Shown piece after piece: positions 9,341-18,850 of a stretch of 53,745 nt of DNA. The notes beneath the pieces are model-generated. The model was not told the origin of the DNA, searched no databases, and worked only from the letters and a program-made list of their open reading frames with translations. Source of the stretch: Burkholderia sp. Bp9143. GTDB taxonomy: Bacteria; Pseudomonadota; Gammaproteobacteria; Burkholderiales; Burkholderiaceae. The stretch spans positions 1 to 53,745 of the forward strand of contig NZ_QTPO01000058.1 of assembly GCF_003853645.1 (NCBI RefSeq). The letters run 5' to 3'. A program made the position numbers and the translations under genes. The first letter of the stretch is position 1; each line of letters starts with the position of its first letter.

Positions 9341-10102
9341 ACGGTCTCCTTTGCTCGAGCCTTTTGAGGGTCGTCGTCGTCGATGCTTAACACATCGGCG
9401 TTCGAACATTGAGCAACAGCACGGGCGGCAGCAAATGTCCTGGGCCGACGCACCGAGCAACGCTCTATCTTGATTCATATCGTATGCTAGCGGCCAAATA
9501 TGCGTGTTGTCCACACTTTGCAGGTGATTTTTTTCGAGGGTTTTCCCGAATACGCAATCGAACTATTCGTGCCATCGTGTTGAGATGCCGAGCGCTGCAT
9601 ATGGCGAGTGGATTGATCTCACCTCGTACGTTACCTTACGTTTTAATCTTGCCGCGCTAGGTGCTATGAGCTTTCGTCTCAGCCACCACGTCCATGTGGT
9701 TGAACTTGTTGCGGTACCGCTAAAAAAGGAGCAACGCGGAGTTGTAGAGCAGTGTCCGCCCCCCTCACTGACACTTGGGCTCTCGACTATTCGGAGCTTA
9801 TCGAAGACATAGGAGAAAACCCACTGCAAAGTGGGGACAAGATTCGGCTCAGGCAAAGCTCCGATCAACGTAACGAAGCCGTGGCTCGCTGGCAGCAACA
9901 CTACAATTGGCATCGCGCGCCGCAAGCTCCGCGCCATAGTGACCATTGTCCAAACTACCTTCATCGAGAAGCAGCCCCTTGACGCATCACGGTTTGCTTC
10001 CGTCTGCATCAACCACCATAGATGCGAGTCGCACACGTCGCTTAGTGAACACCGCTGTCGAAATGCGACGTGACGCGTGACCGGCATGCGGCAACCGCCG
10101 AG
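9341..10102. other. Intergenic, no recognised gene; promoter side of the E1/E2 operon
   Basis: No open frame here carries a recognisable domain. The longest, minus-strand 10087-9563, lacks any motif I know. The operon promoter is expected just above 9340. I looked for a sigma-54 -24/-12 pair, as acetoin operons often have, and saw no clear match. Confidence 0.35.
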
Positions 10103-10590
10103 TTACCCTTCCAGCAAACGTGAGCCTCTCGTTTCAATCATCTCGGAATCGATGCCAGTTGCCGTCAGACAGACCTCTAGTGGACCATACTCATCGCCGA
10201 TCGCGGAAAGGACCGCGTCGAGATATGAGGTTCGGGCGGCAGCTAACTCCGACACCAACCCCGGACTGGGTTCGGCCCTTGACATGCGGGCCAGCAAGTC
10301 CGGAATACGCGCATCGAGTGTCGAGAATTCAGTGAAGTTTTCGGTGAATATGTGGTCTGTGAAGGCGTCCTCGCGAAATACGTCCAGTATCAGAAGGATC
10401 AAAGCTGCCAATGCTTCCGTTCGGCCCTTTCCAGCCGTGCAGTTAATGACCACGGTTAGACCATCACAGCTCGCTAAACGTAAAAACATCCACAAGAGTG
10501 AAGTTACAAAACTCTCGGAGATTCGGCGTTCCATCCAACCGAATTCTGTCATCAAGAATTGATATCTCTCCCGCTGCCTCAGCAGCAATA
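10103..10590 (-). pseudogene. Relic of a tyrosine/serine phosphatase (Y_phosphatase3 type)
   Basis: Two pieces of one family lie in different frames. The N-terminal signature DDRIRLDGTPNLREF (about 10560-10510) is in one frame. The P-loop VVINCTAGKGRTEAL (Cys codon near 10441) and the C-terminal half are in another. Intact members have roughly 100 residues between these points; here only about 20 codons remain, so the middle is deleted and the frame is shifted. The P-loop also departs from the usual CxAGKDRTG, with Gly for Asp and Glu for Gly. A functional phosphatase is very unlikely. It lies just downstream of the porin gene. Confidence 0.7.
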
Positions 10591-10703
10591 GTGCGCTCGG
10601 TGCAAAACGATAGCGTAATGGATAGTTTTCCTGAATTCTTTAAGCATGCAGGCGGGACGCCCATTTAAAGAAAACGCCCCACCTAGGGAGGTTCCTATAG
10701 CTC

Positions 10704-11849
10704 TTAGAACAATTGACGGATACCGGCCACCGCCGCGATTTGTGATCGCGTCGAGGACGGTGCACCAGTGAAAGGAATCCAAGCATTTAGGCGATTCGAT
10801 GCGAACTGGTAGAATGCGTCCGCATAAAAGTTGGTGCGCTTCGAAAGAAAGTAATGCACACCCGCGCTCGTCTGCCAATAATTGCCCGAACTCGAACCCT
10901 GTGTTGCGTGTGTGTATGCCTGTGCGACCACACCCAGCAGGAACGGGGTGAACGAATAGCGAACGCTACCCTCGATGTTTTGAAATCCCAGACTGCCAGT
11001 CCCGCCGCCGTTGCCGGTGGCACCGGAAAAAAGCGAGCCAGTCATAGGTCGTTTAAACACCGTACGGGTGTACATCAGGCCAAGCGTAGCCGGCCCAAGG
11101 ACATAAGTACCACCTCCGCCCCATTGCTGGACCGACGCCGCTGTCGCAAGCGCTGCCGCAGCGGAGGAGTTATAAAAATTATCCGCAGGTATAGCACCAT
11201 TTGAATCCCCCTTAAAAGCAGCAGCATCAAGACGTACGTAACCTGCCGCGAACTGCACATTACCACCCGTGAAACTGGCACCAAGGCTATAGGACCGGTT
11301 CCGGGAAAAATTTGTAGAATTCGAAAATGCGTACATTGCCTCAGCCTGAAATCCGGAATATACACGGGTCGCGTACTTTATGCTGTTGTCAGTCCGAAAC
11401 GTATTATTGAGATTGTCATTATCCAAAGGATGCGCCCCGAATCCAGCAATGTTCGTGCTCGCGGCAATCTGAAGCGGCGCCAGAAAATCCTGCATCGGAT
11501 TGTACTGGCGCCCCATTGAGAGCATACCGAATCGCTTGGATGACAATCCAACCCAGGCTTGACGACCAAATTCTCGACCACCCTGACTGAGGGCGCCATT
11601 CATAATATTGAAGCCGTTTTCCAATTGCGAAATGACGCTCAATCCACCGCCAAGGTCTTCGACCATCTTAAAACCCCAGCGCGGCCCTTGTTGATTTCCG
11701 CTGGCAGCCTGCAACAAAGACCGATGACCCTGATTGTTGACGTACAAAATACCTGCGTCGACAATTCCATATAATGAAACACTACTTTGCGCATGAACAC
11801 TTGCGCCAAACACACAGAACGACGTGATCGCAAGAATCGATTTCTTCAT
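10704..11849 (-). CDS. Outer-membrane porin, Burkholderiales trimeric type
   Basis: The 381-residue precursor begins with a signal peptide (MKKSILAITSFCVFGASVHA) and then SSVSLYGIVDAGILYV, the classic first strand of neisserial/Burkholderia porins (PF13609 type). Alternating beta strands fill the body, including PRWGFKMVEDLGGGLSVISQLENGF and GREFGRQAWVGLSS. The chain ends AAVAGIRQLF with the C-terminal Phe used by the BAM complex. It forms a general diffusion channel. GGAG precedes the start. It appears intact although both sides are eroded, and may supply uptake for the neighbouring catabolic genes (inference). Confidence 0.92.
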   Translation of the reverse strand: MKKSILAITSFCVFGASVHAQSSVSLYGIVDAGILYVNNQGHRSLLQAASGNQQGPRWGFKMVEDLGGGLSVISQLENGFNIMNGALSQGGREFGRQAWVGLSSKRFGMLSMGRQYNPMQDFLAPLQIAASTNIAGFGAHPLDNDNLNNTFRTDNSIKYATRVYSGFQAEAMYAFSNSTNFSRNRSYSLGASFTGGNVQFAAGYVRLDAAAFKGDSNGAIPADNFYNSSAAAALATAASVQQWGGGGTYVLGPATLGLMYTRTVFKRPMTGSLFSGATGNGGGTGSLGFQNIEGSVRYSFTPFLLGVVAQAYTHATQGSSSGNYWQTSAGVHYFLSKRTNFYADAFYQFASNRLNAWIPFTGAPSSTRSQIAAVAGIRQLF

Positions 11850-12239
11850 TTGACGATCTCCAGAACTTATATTATAAATTCCCTACCCCAACATAAACAG
11901 CCAACCGCATATCACCCAAACACATGATATTATTTCTCATTTGTAGTGATATTTATTAAGCCCATTAATTTTCTCACGCACAGCACCACCGATTAATAAC
12001 ACTTATATCGACACAAAATGAAAGGTCGCTCCGGCAACCAGATTTACTCAGAATCAGACCAGGCAAGCCCCGCCACCATCTTATCTGTCGCGCCACTGCT
12101 TATTCGAAAGTCAAATTCAACACACCGCGACTTACTGAACGGAAGACTGATCGATGTGGAAAAACAAGGTCTACCAATGGTTTCTATGGGTTGCTTACAT
12201 TCGGTGAAATATGTCTATGCCTTGTATTTCGCGCGAGCA
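11850..12239. other. AT-rich intergenic region upstream of the porin
   Basis: This stretch is markedly AT-rich (11870-12010) and should hold the porin promoter. An open frame starting at 12018 runs into the IS5 relic and shows no domain, so I do not call it a gene. Confidence 0.4.
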
Positions 12240-12845
12240 CACCAAGACGATTTGCATATTCCCGAGCGACGAGCTATGGGCACGAATCGAATCCATATTG
12301 TCGAGGTGATCTGGGGCGAATGCCGGCCGACAATCGCTCGTTTATTGAAGCGGTTCTTTGGGTTGGCCGAAACGGTTGCCCATGGCTCGATCTACCGCTG
12401 AAATTCAGACGATAGCAAACGGTGTACATGCGCTTTTCCGGATGGCGTCACAATGCAGTGTGGGAGAGCGTGACCCGCGCCGCGGCCGGACAGACCAAGA
12501 TCGAGCATGTGTTGATCGACACGACCATCGTGCGCGTGCACCAGTATTCATGCGGTGCTCGACGGAAAACGATCCACAAGCGCTCGATCGCTCGCGAGGC
12601 GGACTGACGACCGATCTGCTTCCGGCCGTCGATGCCGCGCGGTTGGCACGAAGGTTGTCATCCCGCCTCGCTCGAATCGAACAACCAAGTGTCGAAATAG
12701 CCGAGTGCTGCGCCGGCCTCGAAACATCGTCGAGCGCTTCTTCAAGCGAATCAAAAATTTTCGTCTTGTGCCACTCTTTACGAAAAGCTCTCGGGCAACT
12801 ACCTTGCTTTTGCATCGCTTGCTTGAGCATTCGGGACGCTGGTGA
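12240..12845 (+). pseudogene. IS5-family transposase relic
   Basis: Pieces of an IS5-group (IS427-like) transposase occur in order but in several frames: FPSDELWARIESILS (about 12260-12305), then CRGDLGRMPADNRSFIEAVLW and PWLDLP (12305-12405), then MRFSGWRHNAVWE and IDTTIVRVHQYSCGA (12428-12565), then DRSRGGLTTD, and finally IPPRSNR and RNIVERFFKRIKNFR with the C-terminus ending near 12845. Several frameshifts plus loss of the central DDE segment make it non-functional. It points to an old insertion between the porin and the permease relic. Confidence 0.82.
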
Positions 12846-12849
12846 GAAT

Positions 12850-13105
12850 GTGAAAAGATCCTACGGTGTGTGACAGTCAGCGTGCCAAGCAGCCGCGTTT
12901 TGAGCATGTCGGCAATGGTGTCGAGGTCCTCTTGAAAGTAGACAGACAGATCGGAATCTTCGTGGAGATGCCGACGCCGGTCGTCGCTGCGCGAGTGCGA
13001 CAAACGCTTACTGCACTTCTGGCCCACAAAGTCGATTAGTTCGTGGCGCAACCAGCGGTGCGACTGAATATAGATAGCGTTGCAAGCCGTTTCGTGAGAC
13101 ATGTG
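12850..13105 (-). pseudogene. IS30-family transposase relic
   Basis: On the minus strand the segment MSHETACNAIYIQSHRWLRH resembles the IS30 family block before the catalytic core. It is followed within the same frame by DLSVYFQEDLDTIADML, which is the family's C-terminal block (intact versions read close to DLSVYSQEELDAIA). The roughly 150 residues normally between them, including the DDE residues, are missing, leaving an internally deleted fragment. It lies tail-to-tail with the IS5 relic. Confidence 0.72.
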
Positions 13106-13110
13106 CTCGC

Positions 13111-13614
13111 TCGTCATGAAATCTATCGGATTGCAAGATTTCGCACTTCGATTTGTGTCCGTTCGAGATTGGCGCCTCTTGAACCCGATCTCTGAGCAAA
13201 ACTATGCCCCCAATCGCACAATCAACCCAACATTGCCCCCCCGGCGAGATCCAGGTCCCGCGCTTGAAACACCCTCGCTCGAATAACCAGGCGGCTTTCC
13301 CGAAGGTCCAAGCACATGCATCCGCGACTTCATGTCCGTCTCCATGAGGAGCATCGCTTAAGGCATCACCGAATTGTCGTATGCAACACTACCATATCCA
13401 TCGAAACCAGATGATAGCAATAACCCTAACCGCCTCGCCAAAGACCCCGCCATACTTCTCCTACAGCGATATACGTGCCCAACGCGATATTTGCATTTCC
13501 GTACGGACTAGAACATCAACCTCTCATATGCATACTTGCACCACGAAACAGTTTCTGTTGAGGGCGCCTAATTCCGGAAGTGTATATTTCGATGAATTGA
13601 GCGGATGAGTAGCC
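13111..13614. other. Intergenic, nothing recognised
   Basis: About 500 bases between the IS30 relic and the permease relic show no domain-bearing frame on either strand and no strong repeat. Confidence 0.4.
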
Positions 13615-14939
13615 TCAGTTGAGTAGCGAGCGACGCCGCGCGTACGCGAAGTACAGGATGAGTCCGATCACGAGCCAATCCAGAATTGCGATCCAGGTGG
13701 TGGCTTGAAGAAAAATGGCCCGCGCGACGCAGAACGCGATCGCAAGCATCGGCACGAGCGGCACAGTCGGACAGCGGAATGCACGAGGCAGATCCAGGCG
13801 CGTCTTCCGTAGAATGATGACGGCGATTGAAAACAGGTGGAACGCCGCCAACGTTCCGATGCTGATGAGTTCGATCAGAACGTTAGTCGGTCAAACATCT
13901 GCGGCCAACCCAAACAAGATCTCAACGATTCAGGTTGCGAAGAACGGTGTACCGAGAGTCGAATGAACACGCGACAGACGCTTCGGCAGATGGCCCTTCT
14001 CGGAACATTGCAATGACAATACGCGCTGACCATATGTCAACACGAGAATGACGGTTGTCATGCCGAGAATCGCACCGAGATAGCCGAAACCGGCTACCTT
14101 CACCTGCGTATTGCAGTGCAAGGGACACGGGTCGATCGATACCGAGGCGATGCCGGTCATGATGGCCGACACCGCGACATACAGTACTATGCAAACCGCC
14201 AGCGATCCGCCGATGCCGATCGGCAGATTGCGCGCGGGCCGTTTCACTTCCTCGGCTGCTGACGTGACCGCATCGGATCCGATGAGCGCAAAGAACACGA
14301 GTGTCGCTGCGCTGAACACACCCGAGTAGCCGAAGGGCGTAAGCGGATGCCAGTTCACTGGTTGAACGCGGTGCGCACTGCACAGAATGAACAACAGCAC
14401 AATGCCGATCTTCAACCCAATCATCGCATTGTTGAGTCGGGCTGATTCACGCCCGCCGAGCAACAGCAGTGCGGTGAGCACCAGCATGGCGACGAACGCC
14501 GGCAGGTTGACCAAGCATCTACGCCTGAAATTTCACCCGGCGCCGCTGACAGTTTAGTGGCCAGGTGTAGCCCGAATCCGCCGAGGAGCGATTGGAAGTA
14601 TCCTGACCAACCCGCTGACACCGCAGAACTCACAAGACCAAATTCGGGCATCGAGTCCCAACCGATCATCCAAGCGACAAGCTCGCCCATCGTGGCATAA
14701 CTCTAGGTGTAGATCGAACCGGCCACCGGCACCGACGATGCGAACTCCGCAAAGCACAGGGCCGCAAATCCACGGACCAAGGCTGCGATGACAATCGATT
14801 TGCTCAGCGCAGGACCGGCGGTAAGAGCGCCCCTTCCCATCAGAATTAGATCGAATGGCCCGAGTACTTTCTTCAAGCCTTCGGGAGCATGACTAGCGGC
14901 AGCCATCGTCGTCAAGTCCTCTGTTCTGAACAAGCTCAT
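13615..14939 (-). pseudogene. Broken APC-family amino acid permease
   Basis: The parts of one amino-acid/polyamine/cation permease occur in order. The N-terminus (LKKVLGPFDLILMGRGALT to VPVAGSIYT) ends at a TAG near 14703, where the family reads on into YATMGELVAWMIGWD (14690 downwards). The frame shifts near 14515 to MVNLPAFVAML and continues through FFALIGSDAVTSAAEEVKRP. Another break follows near 13930 before the C-terminal helices (FHLFSIAVIILRKTRLDLPRAF, 13851-13615). At least one nonsense and two frame lesions make it inactive. It is probably a former transporter of the neighbouring amino-acid cluster. Confidence 0.82.
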
Positions 14940-15125
14940 CCAACTCCTCCAATTATTCTGATTTGATGGCGCAGTCTGGTCTTCGGGGCTAAAAGCAACC
15001 GATATCGGCGGATATTCCCCCCCTGACCACTGCGGCGGGAGCCAATAGGTGCGGGCAAACGCCTGAACTCAGACGCACCATGACAGGCTAGGCATGGACC
15101 ACGACGTCGCCAGGCGAATCCTCCG

Positions 15126-16433
15126 TCAGCTGTGGGCCGGATGCGCGAGAGACACCTCGAGCTCCGCATCCGACAGCTTCGCGTTTTCCGCTGCTTCAGA
15201 CTCCGACATCAGGCCACCCTCCCACTTTGCGACCACAGCGCTCGCAATTGAATTGCCCACTGCGTTGGTGGCCGAGCGCCCCATGTCGAGGAACGTGTCG
15301 ACGCCGAGAATCAGCAGCAGTCCTGCCTCGGGGATATCGAACTGGTGCAACGTGGCGGCGATAACGACAAGCGATGCGCGAGGCACCCCAGCCATCCCTT
15401 TTGACGTGAGCATGAGAATCAGCAGCATCGTGATCTGGGTTCCGAGTGACAGATGAATGTCATACGCCTGCGCGATGAACAGCGAAGCAAACGTGCAGTA
15501 CATCATCGAACCGTCCAGATTGAATGAATAACCCATCGGCATCACAAAGCTGGAGATTTTTCTCCGTACTCCAAAGCGGTCAAGTGCGTCCAGGATTTTC
15601 GGATACGCGGCTTCGGAGCTTGCCGTCGCGAACGACAGAATGAAAGCTTCCTTAATTAGCGCCAGCAACTTGAACACTCGGAATCCGAGGAACAGCAACC
15701 CGGCGCCCACGAGTACCGCCCAGAGCAGAAACAAGCTGACGTAGAAGTCACGCATAAAAACCGCGAACTTCAGTAGAATCGACAGTCCATTGACCGCGAC
15801 AGTAGCCGCCATCGCAGCCAGCACCGCGAGCGGCGCGAGCTTCATGACATAGCCCGTGATCTTGAGCATCACGTGCGACAGCTGGTCGATCGCTGCGACG
15901 AGGATCTTGCCCTTGTCGCCAAGCGCTGAAAGCGCGACGCCAAAGAACATCGAGAACACGACAATCTGCAGGATCTCGTTGTTCGCCATTGCTTCCGCAA
16001 ATGACTTAGGCACCATGTGACCGACGAACTCTTTCAGCGTGAATTTCGACGTCGCAAGATTCGCCGACGCACCGATTTCGGGTAGAGGCAGTCCAAGGTT
16101 CGCGCCTGGCTTGAGAAGATTCGCCATCAACAGCCCCAGCAGCAGCGATACTAACGACGCAGTGACAAACCAGCAAAGAGCCTTCGCGAATACCCGTCCG
16201 ACGGCGGATGCATCGCCCATGTGGGCGATGCCGACAACCAGCGTGGAGAACACGAGTGGACCAATAACCATCTTGATCAGGCGCAAAAACACATCCGTGA
16301 TGAGGGAAATGTATCCGGCAATCTCTGTGGCGGCCCTCTTATCGGGAAGCCCCGTATAGATCATGTAGCCGATGAGGATACCGACCACCATCGCGATCAG
16401 GATCCACGCGGCCGCGGGTAGCTTCTTGTTCAT
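15126..16433 (-). CDS. Dicarboxylate/amino acid:cation symporter (DAACS family)
   Basis: The protein (435 residues) is an SDF-family Na+ or H+-coupled transporter (PF00375, GltP/DctA type). It has about eight hydrophobic segments, the re-entrant-loop motif SFATASSEAAYPKILDAL and the substrate motif SFNLDGSMMYC, which corresponds to NMDGT in GltPh. These transporters import glutamate, aspartate, related amino acids or C4-dicarboxylates. ATG at 16433 is preferred because GGAGA lies eight bases upstream; the frame extends to 16460. It is the last intact gene of the minus-strand cluster and would take up the free amino acid released by the secreted gamma-glutamyltransferase (inference). Confidence 0.88.
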   Translation of the reverse strand: MNKKLPAAAWILIAMVVGILIGYMIYTGLPDKRAATEIAGYISLITDVFLRLIKMVIGPLVFSTLVVGIAHMGDASAVGRVFAKALCWFVTASLVSLLLGLLMANLLKPGANLGLPLPEIGASANLATSKFTLKEFVGHMVPKSFAEAMANNEILQIVVFSMFFGVALSALGDKGKILVAAIDQLSHVMLKITGYVMKLAPLAVLAAMAATVAVNGLSILLKFAVFMRDFYVSLFLLWAVLVGAGLLFLGFRVFKLLALIKEAFILSFATASSEAAYPKILDALDRFGVRRKISSFVMPMGYSFNLDGSMMYCTFASLFIAQAYDIHLSLGTQITMLLILMLTSKGMAGVPRASLVVIAATLHQFDIPEAGLLLILGVDTFLDMGRSATNAVGNSIASAVVAKWEGGLMSESEAAENAKLSDAELEVSLAHPAHS

Positions 16434-16736
16434 CTTGAAGTCTCCATATCCTGCACACACCTACAGAGAATGAAACGGGTGCATTCCAGGTGTGCCATGG
16501 AACCACCATGCGGGTAAACAAGATCCGACGTCGACGAATAGATGCTTGTCAGCGTCGACATCAGAAAATATCGTTTTCTTGAAGAAATGCCGAACAAGCG
16601 CGCTATACCTCTACCCGACCTGACTTGCCGACATCCAAGTCAGATATTTGAGGAGATCGCGCGCCTGTGGGCCGCGGTAATGGATGGAACCCACTCGTCC
16701 GCACATGCACCGATTCAGCAGCTTCGAATTGGGCGG
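16434..16736. other. Intergenic between symporter and ggt, nothing recognised
   Basis: About 300 bases without a gene. The distance suggests that the symporter has its own promoter, but none could be assigned. Confidence 0.35.
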
Positions 16737-18512
16737 TCAGTAGCCGACCGCGTTACCTGCAGGACGACGTGCGTCGTTCGCGCCATATATGAATCCTACC
16801 CGGACCTTCCCCGACACCGCCGAATCGTTTCCGGACGACGGAGCTACGACACCATTGACATCCGGAAGACCGACCATGATCACCTCAGCCGCACCCCACG
16901 GCGTCTGTTCAACCATCTTGTAGCCGGCGTCCTTCAGCAAATTCAGCGTATCGGGCGATAAGCCGTAGGTTTCGTAATAGATCTCATCCGGCAACCACTG
17001 ATGATGAATTCGCGGTGCGTCGACAGCCTCTTGTGGCGTCATTCCGTAGTCGATGACGTTGAGCGCGGTCTCCAGCGTGATCGTGATAATGCGCGAGCCG
17101 CCCGGCGAGCCAATCACGAGGAACACCTTTCCGTTCTTGGTGACAATCGTCGGCGTCATCGATGACAGCGGTCGCTTGCCCGCTTCGATTCCGTTTGTCG
17201 TGCCCTGCACAAGTCCGTACATATTCTGCGCACCTGCCTTTACGGAGAAATCGTCCATCTCGTCATTGAGAAAGAACCCCGTTCCAGGTGCGATGACGAC
17301 GGCGCCAAATCGCCCGTTAACCGTATAAGTTGTCGACACGGCATTGCCAGCGGCATCGACAATTGAGTAATGCGTAGTTTCTGGCCTCTCCCCCGTTCCG
17401 ATACCGGCATGCACCTCCTGCGAGGGAGTCGCTCTAGCCGTTGCAATCCGTTCGCGAATCTCGGCGGCATAGGTCTTGCTCAGCAGCTTATCGAGGGGAT
17501 TCTTCACAAATGTGGGATCTCCCAAGTACGTATTGCGATCAACGTACGCCTGCCGCATCGCCTCCGCCATGTAGTGGATTGCCTGTTTCGAATGGAAACC
17601 CATTGCATGCATGTCATATCCCTCAAGGATATTCAGGGTCTCGCACATTGTCGTTCCGCCTGAACTCGGCGGCGGCGCAGAGATGAATCTGTAGCCTCGA
17701 TACGTGCAAGACAGCGGATCAGTTTCATTGGCCTTGTATGCCGCAAAATCTGCCGCAGTGATGATTCCGCCATGCTGCTTTGACGCGGCTTCTACCGCCT
17801 CGGGGATACGCCCGTGATAAAACGCCTCAGGACCCTTGGCGGCGATATCCTCCAATGTATGCGCTAGGTCCTTCTGAACGAGTCGGTCGCCTGGTTGCAA
17901 CGGTGTGCCGTCAGGCCGAAGGAAAATGCGCGCCGCTTCCGGATCATCCTTAAAGTGCTGAACCGTGGTGTCGAGAATGTCGGTGTCTGCACGCGTCAGT
18001 ACAAAGCCTTCGCGTGCAAGCTTGATCGCGGGAGCCATAACCTGCTTTCGAGTCAGCTTGCCATACTTGCGCTCAGCGAGATCCAACCCCATGACTGTTC
18101 CGGGAACGCCTACCGCGAGATAACCATACAAACTCGCATCCTTTTTCACGTTGCCCGCCGCGTCAAGATACATATTCACGCTTGCGGCTGCAGGAGCAGT
18201 CTCGCGGAAGTTGATGAATTTGTCGGTACCATCAGCGAGATGGATAGTCATGAACCCACCGCCACCAATGTTTCCGCAGCACGGATTGACAACCGCTTGT
18301 GCGTAGCCGACTGCCACTGCAGCGTCAATCGCATTGCCACCCATTTTCATGATGTCGACACCGACCTGCGACGCGAGATGTTGCGACGTCACAACCATTC
18401 CATGACGTGCTTCCACAGCTGGCTGCGACGCGGCCAATGAGCCACCAGAGTTCGCGCCACAGATTGTGGCAACAGCAAGAAATACACACTTACAACTGAG
18501 TCTCACATTCAT
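16737..18512 (-). CDS. ggt: Gamma-glutamyltransferase precursor
   Basis: The 591-residue precursor has a signal peptide (residues 1-28, then AASQP) and the full GGT fold (PF01019). It contains GGNAIDAAVAVGYA (59-71), GNIGGGGFM and NFRETAP (Arg103, glutamate binding). The autocleavage site is ETTHYSIVD with the nucleophile Thr379, followed by the PLSSMTPT and GSPGGSRI loops. Autoprocessing gives large and small subunits in the periplasm, which hydrolyse or transfer gamma-glutamyl groups from glutathione and other gamma-glutamyl compounds. GGAGG precedes the ATG at 18512; a start at 18524 would lack this. It is the only clearly exported enzyme of the cluster. Confidence 0.93.
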   Translation of the reverse strand: MNVRLSCKCVFLAVATICGANSGGSLAASQPAVEARHGMVVTSQHLASQVGVDIMKMGGNAIDAAVAVGYAQAVVNPCCGNIGGGGFMTIHLADGTDKFINFRETAPAAASVNMYLDAAGNVKKDASLYGYLAVGVPGTVMGLDLAERKYGKLTRKQVMAPAIKLAREGFVLTRADTDILDTTVQHFKDDPEAARIFLRPDGTPLQPGDRLVQKDLAHTLEDIAAKGPEAFYHGRIPEAVEAASKQHGGIITAADFAAYKANETDPLSCTYRGYRFISAPPPSSGGTTMCETLNILEGYDMHAMGFHSKQAIHYMAEAMRQAYVDRNTYLGDPTFVKNPLDKLLSKTYAAEIRERIATARATPSQEVHAGIGTGERPETTHYSIVDAAGNAVSTTYTVNGRFGAVVIAPGTGFFLNDEMDDFSVKAGAQNMYGLVQGTTNGIEAGKRPLSSMTPTIVTKNGKVFLVIGSPGGSRIITITLETALNVIDYGMTPQEAVDAPRIHHQWLPDEIYYETYGLSPDTLNLLKDAGYKMVEQTPWGAAEVIMVGLPDVNGVVAPSSGNDSAVSGKVRVGFIYGANDARRPAGNAVGY

Positions 18513-18850
18513 ATCATCCTCCAATTACCTATTCACACATCATTTATATTTTTTATCTTTCGTATGTATCACTCTCACGCCCGATATAGAGTGAAATCAA
18601 TTTCCGGCATCAAGGAAACACGAAAACCTTTTCACAAACGCAACCCCTCTAATTACTTCCAATTCAAATAGCAATAGGCGAAGGCGAGCGGCCCAATCAG
18701 CGATAACGAAGGGGGCACTGTTAGAACGGTTCGCGTCATCTTCTCGACCAGTTCAGCATTTCTCGTTCGGCGGCGGCGTCGTGGAGCGGCAAAATCCATC
18801 ACATATACGGAACGGGGCGCTCCCTTTGAGCCAGTCGGAAACGGAATGAA
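18513..18850. other. AT-rich leader upstream of ggt with inverted repeat
   Basis: This segment is AT-rich next to the ggt start, as expected of a promoter. It holds a 7-bp inverted repeat TCACTCT (18569-18575) / AGAGTGA (18588-18594) with a 12-base spacer, a candidate operator. No gene is visible. Confidence 0.45.

Noticed and set aside
8351..9514. Sigma-54 promoter upstream of the E1-alpha gene
   Set aside because: A GG-N10-GC type -24/-12 pair was looked for because acetoin operons often use it, but no clear match was seen.
9563..10087. Possible 174-codon minus-strand gene
   Set aside because: No domain, no ribosome site, and irregular composition. I could not support it as coding.
12018..12401. 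Possible 127-codon plus-strand gene
   Set aside because: It runs out of frame through the IS5 relic and has no recognisable motif.
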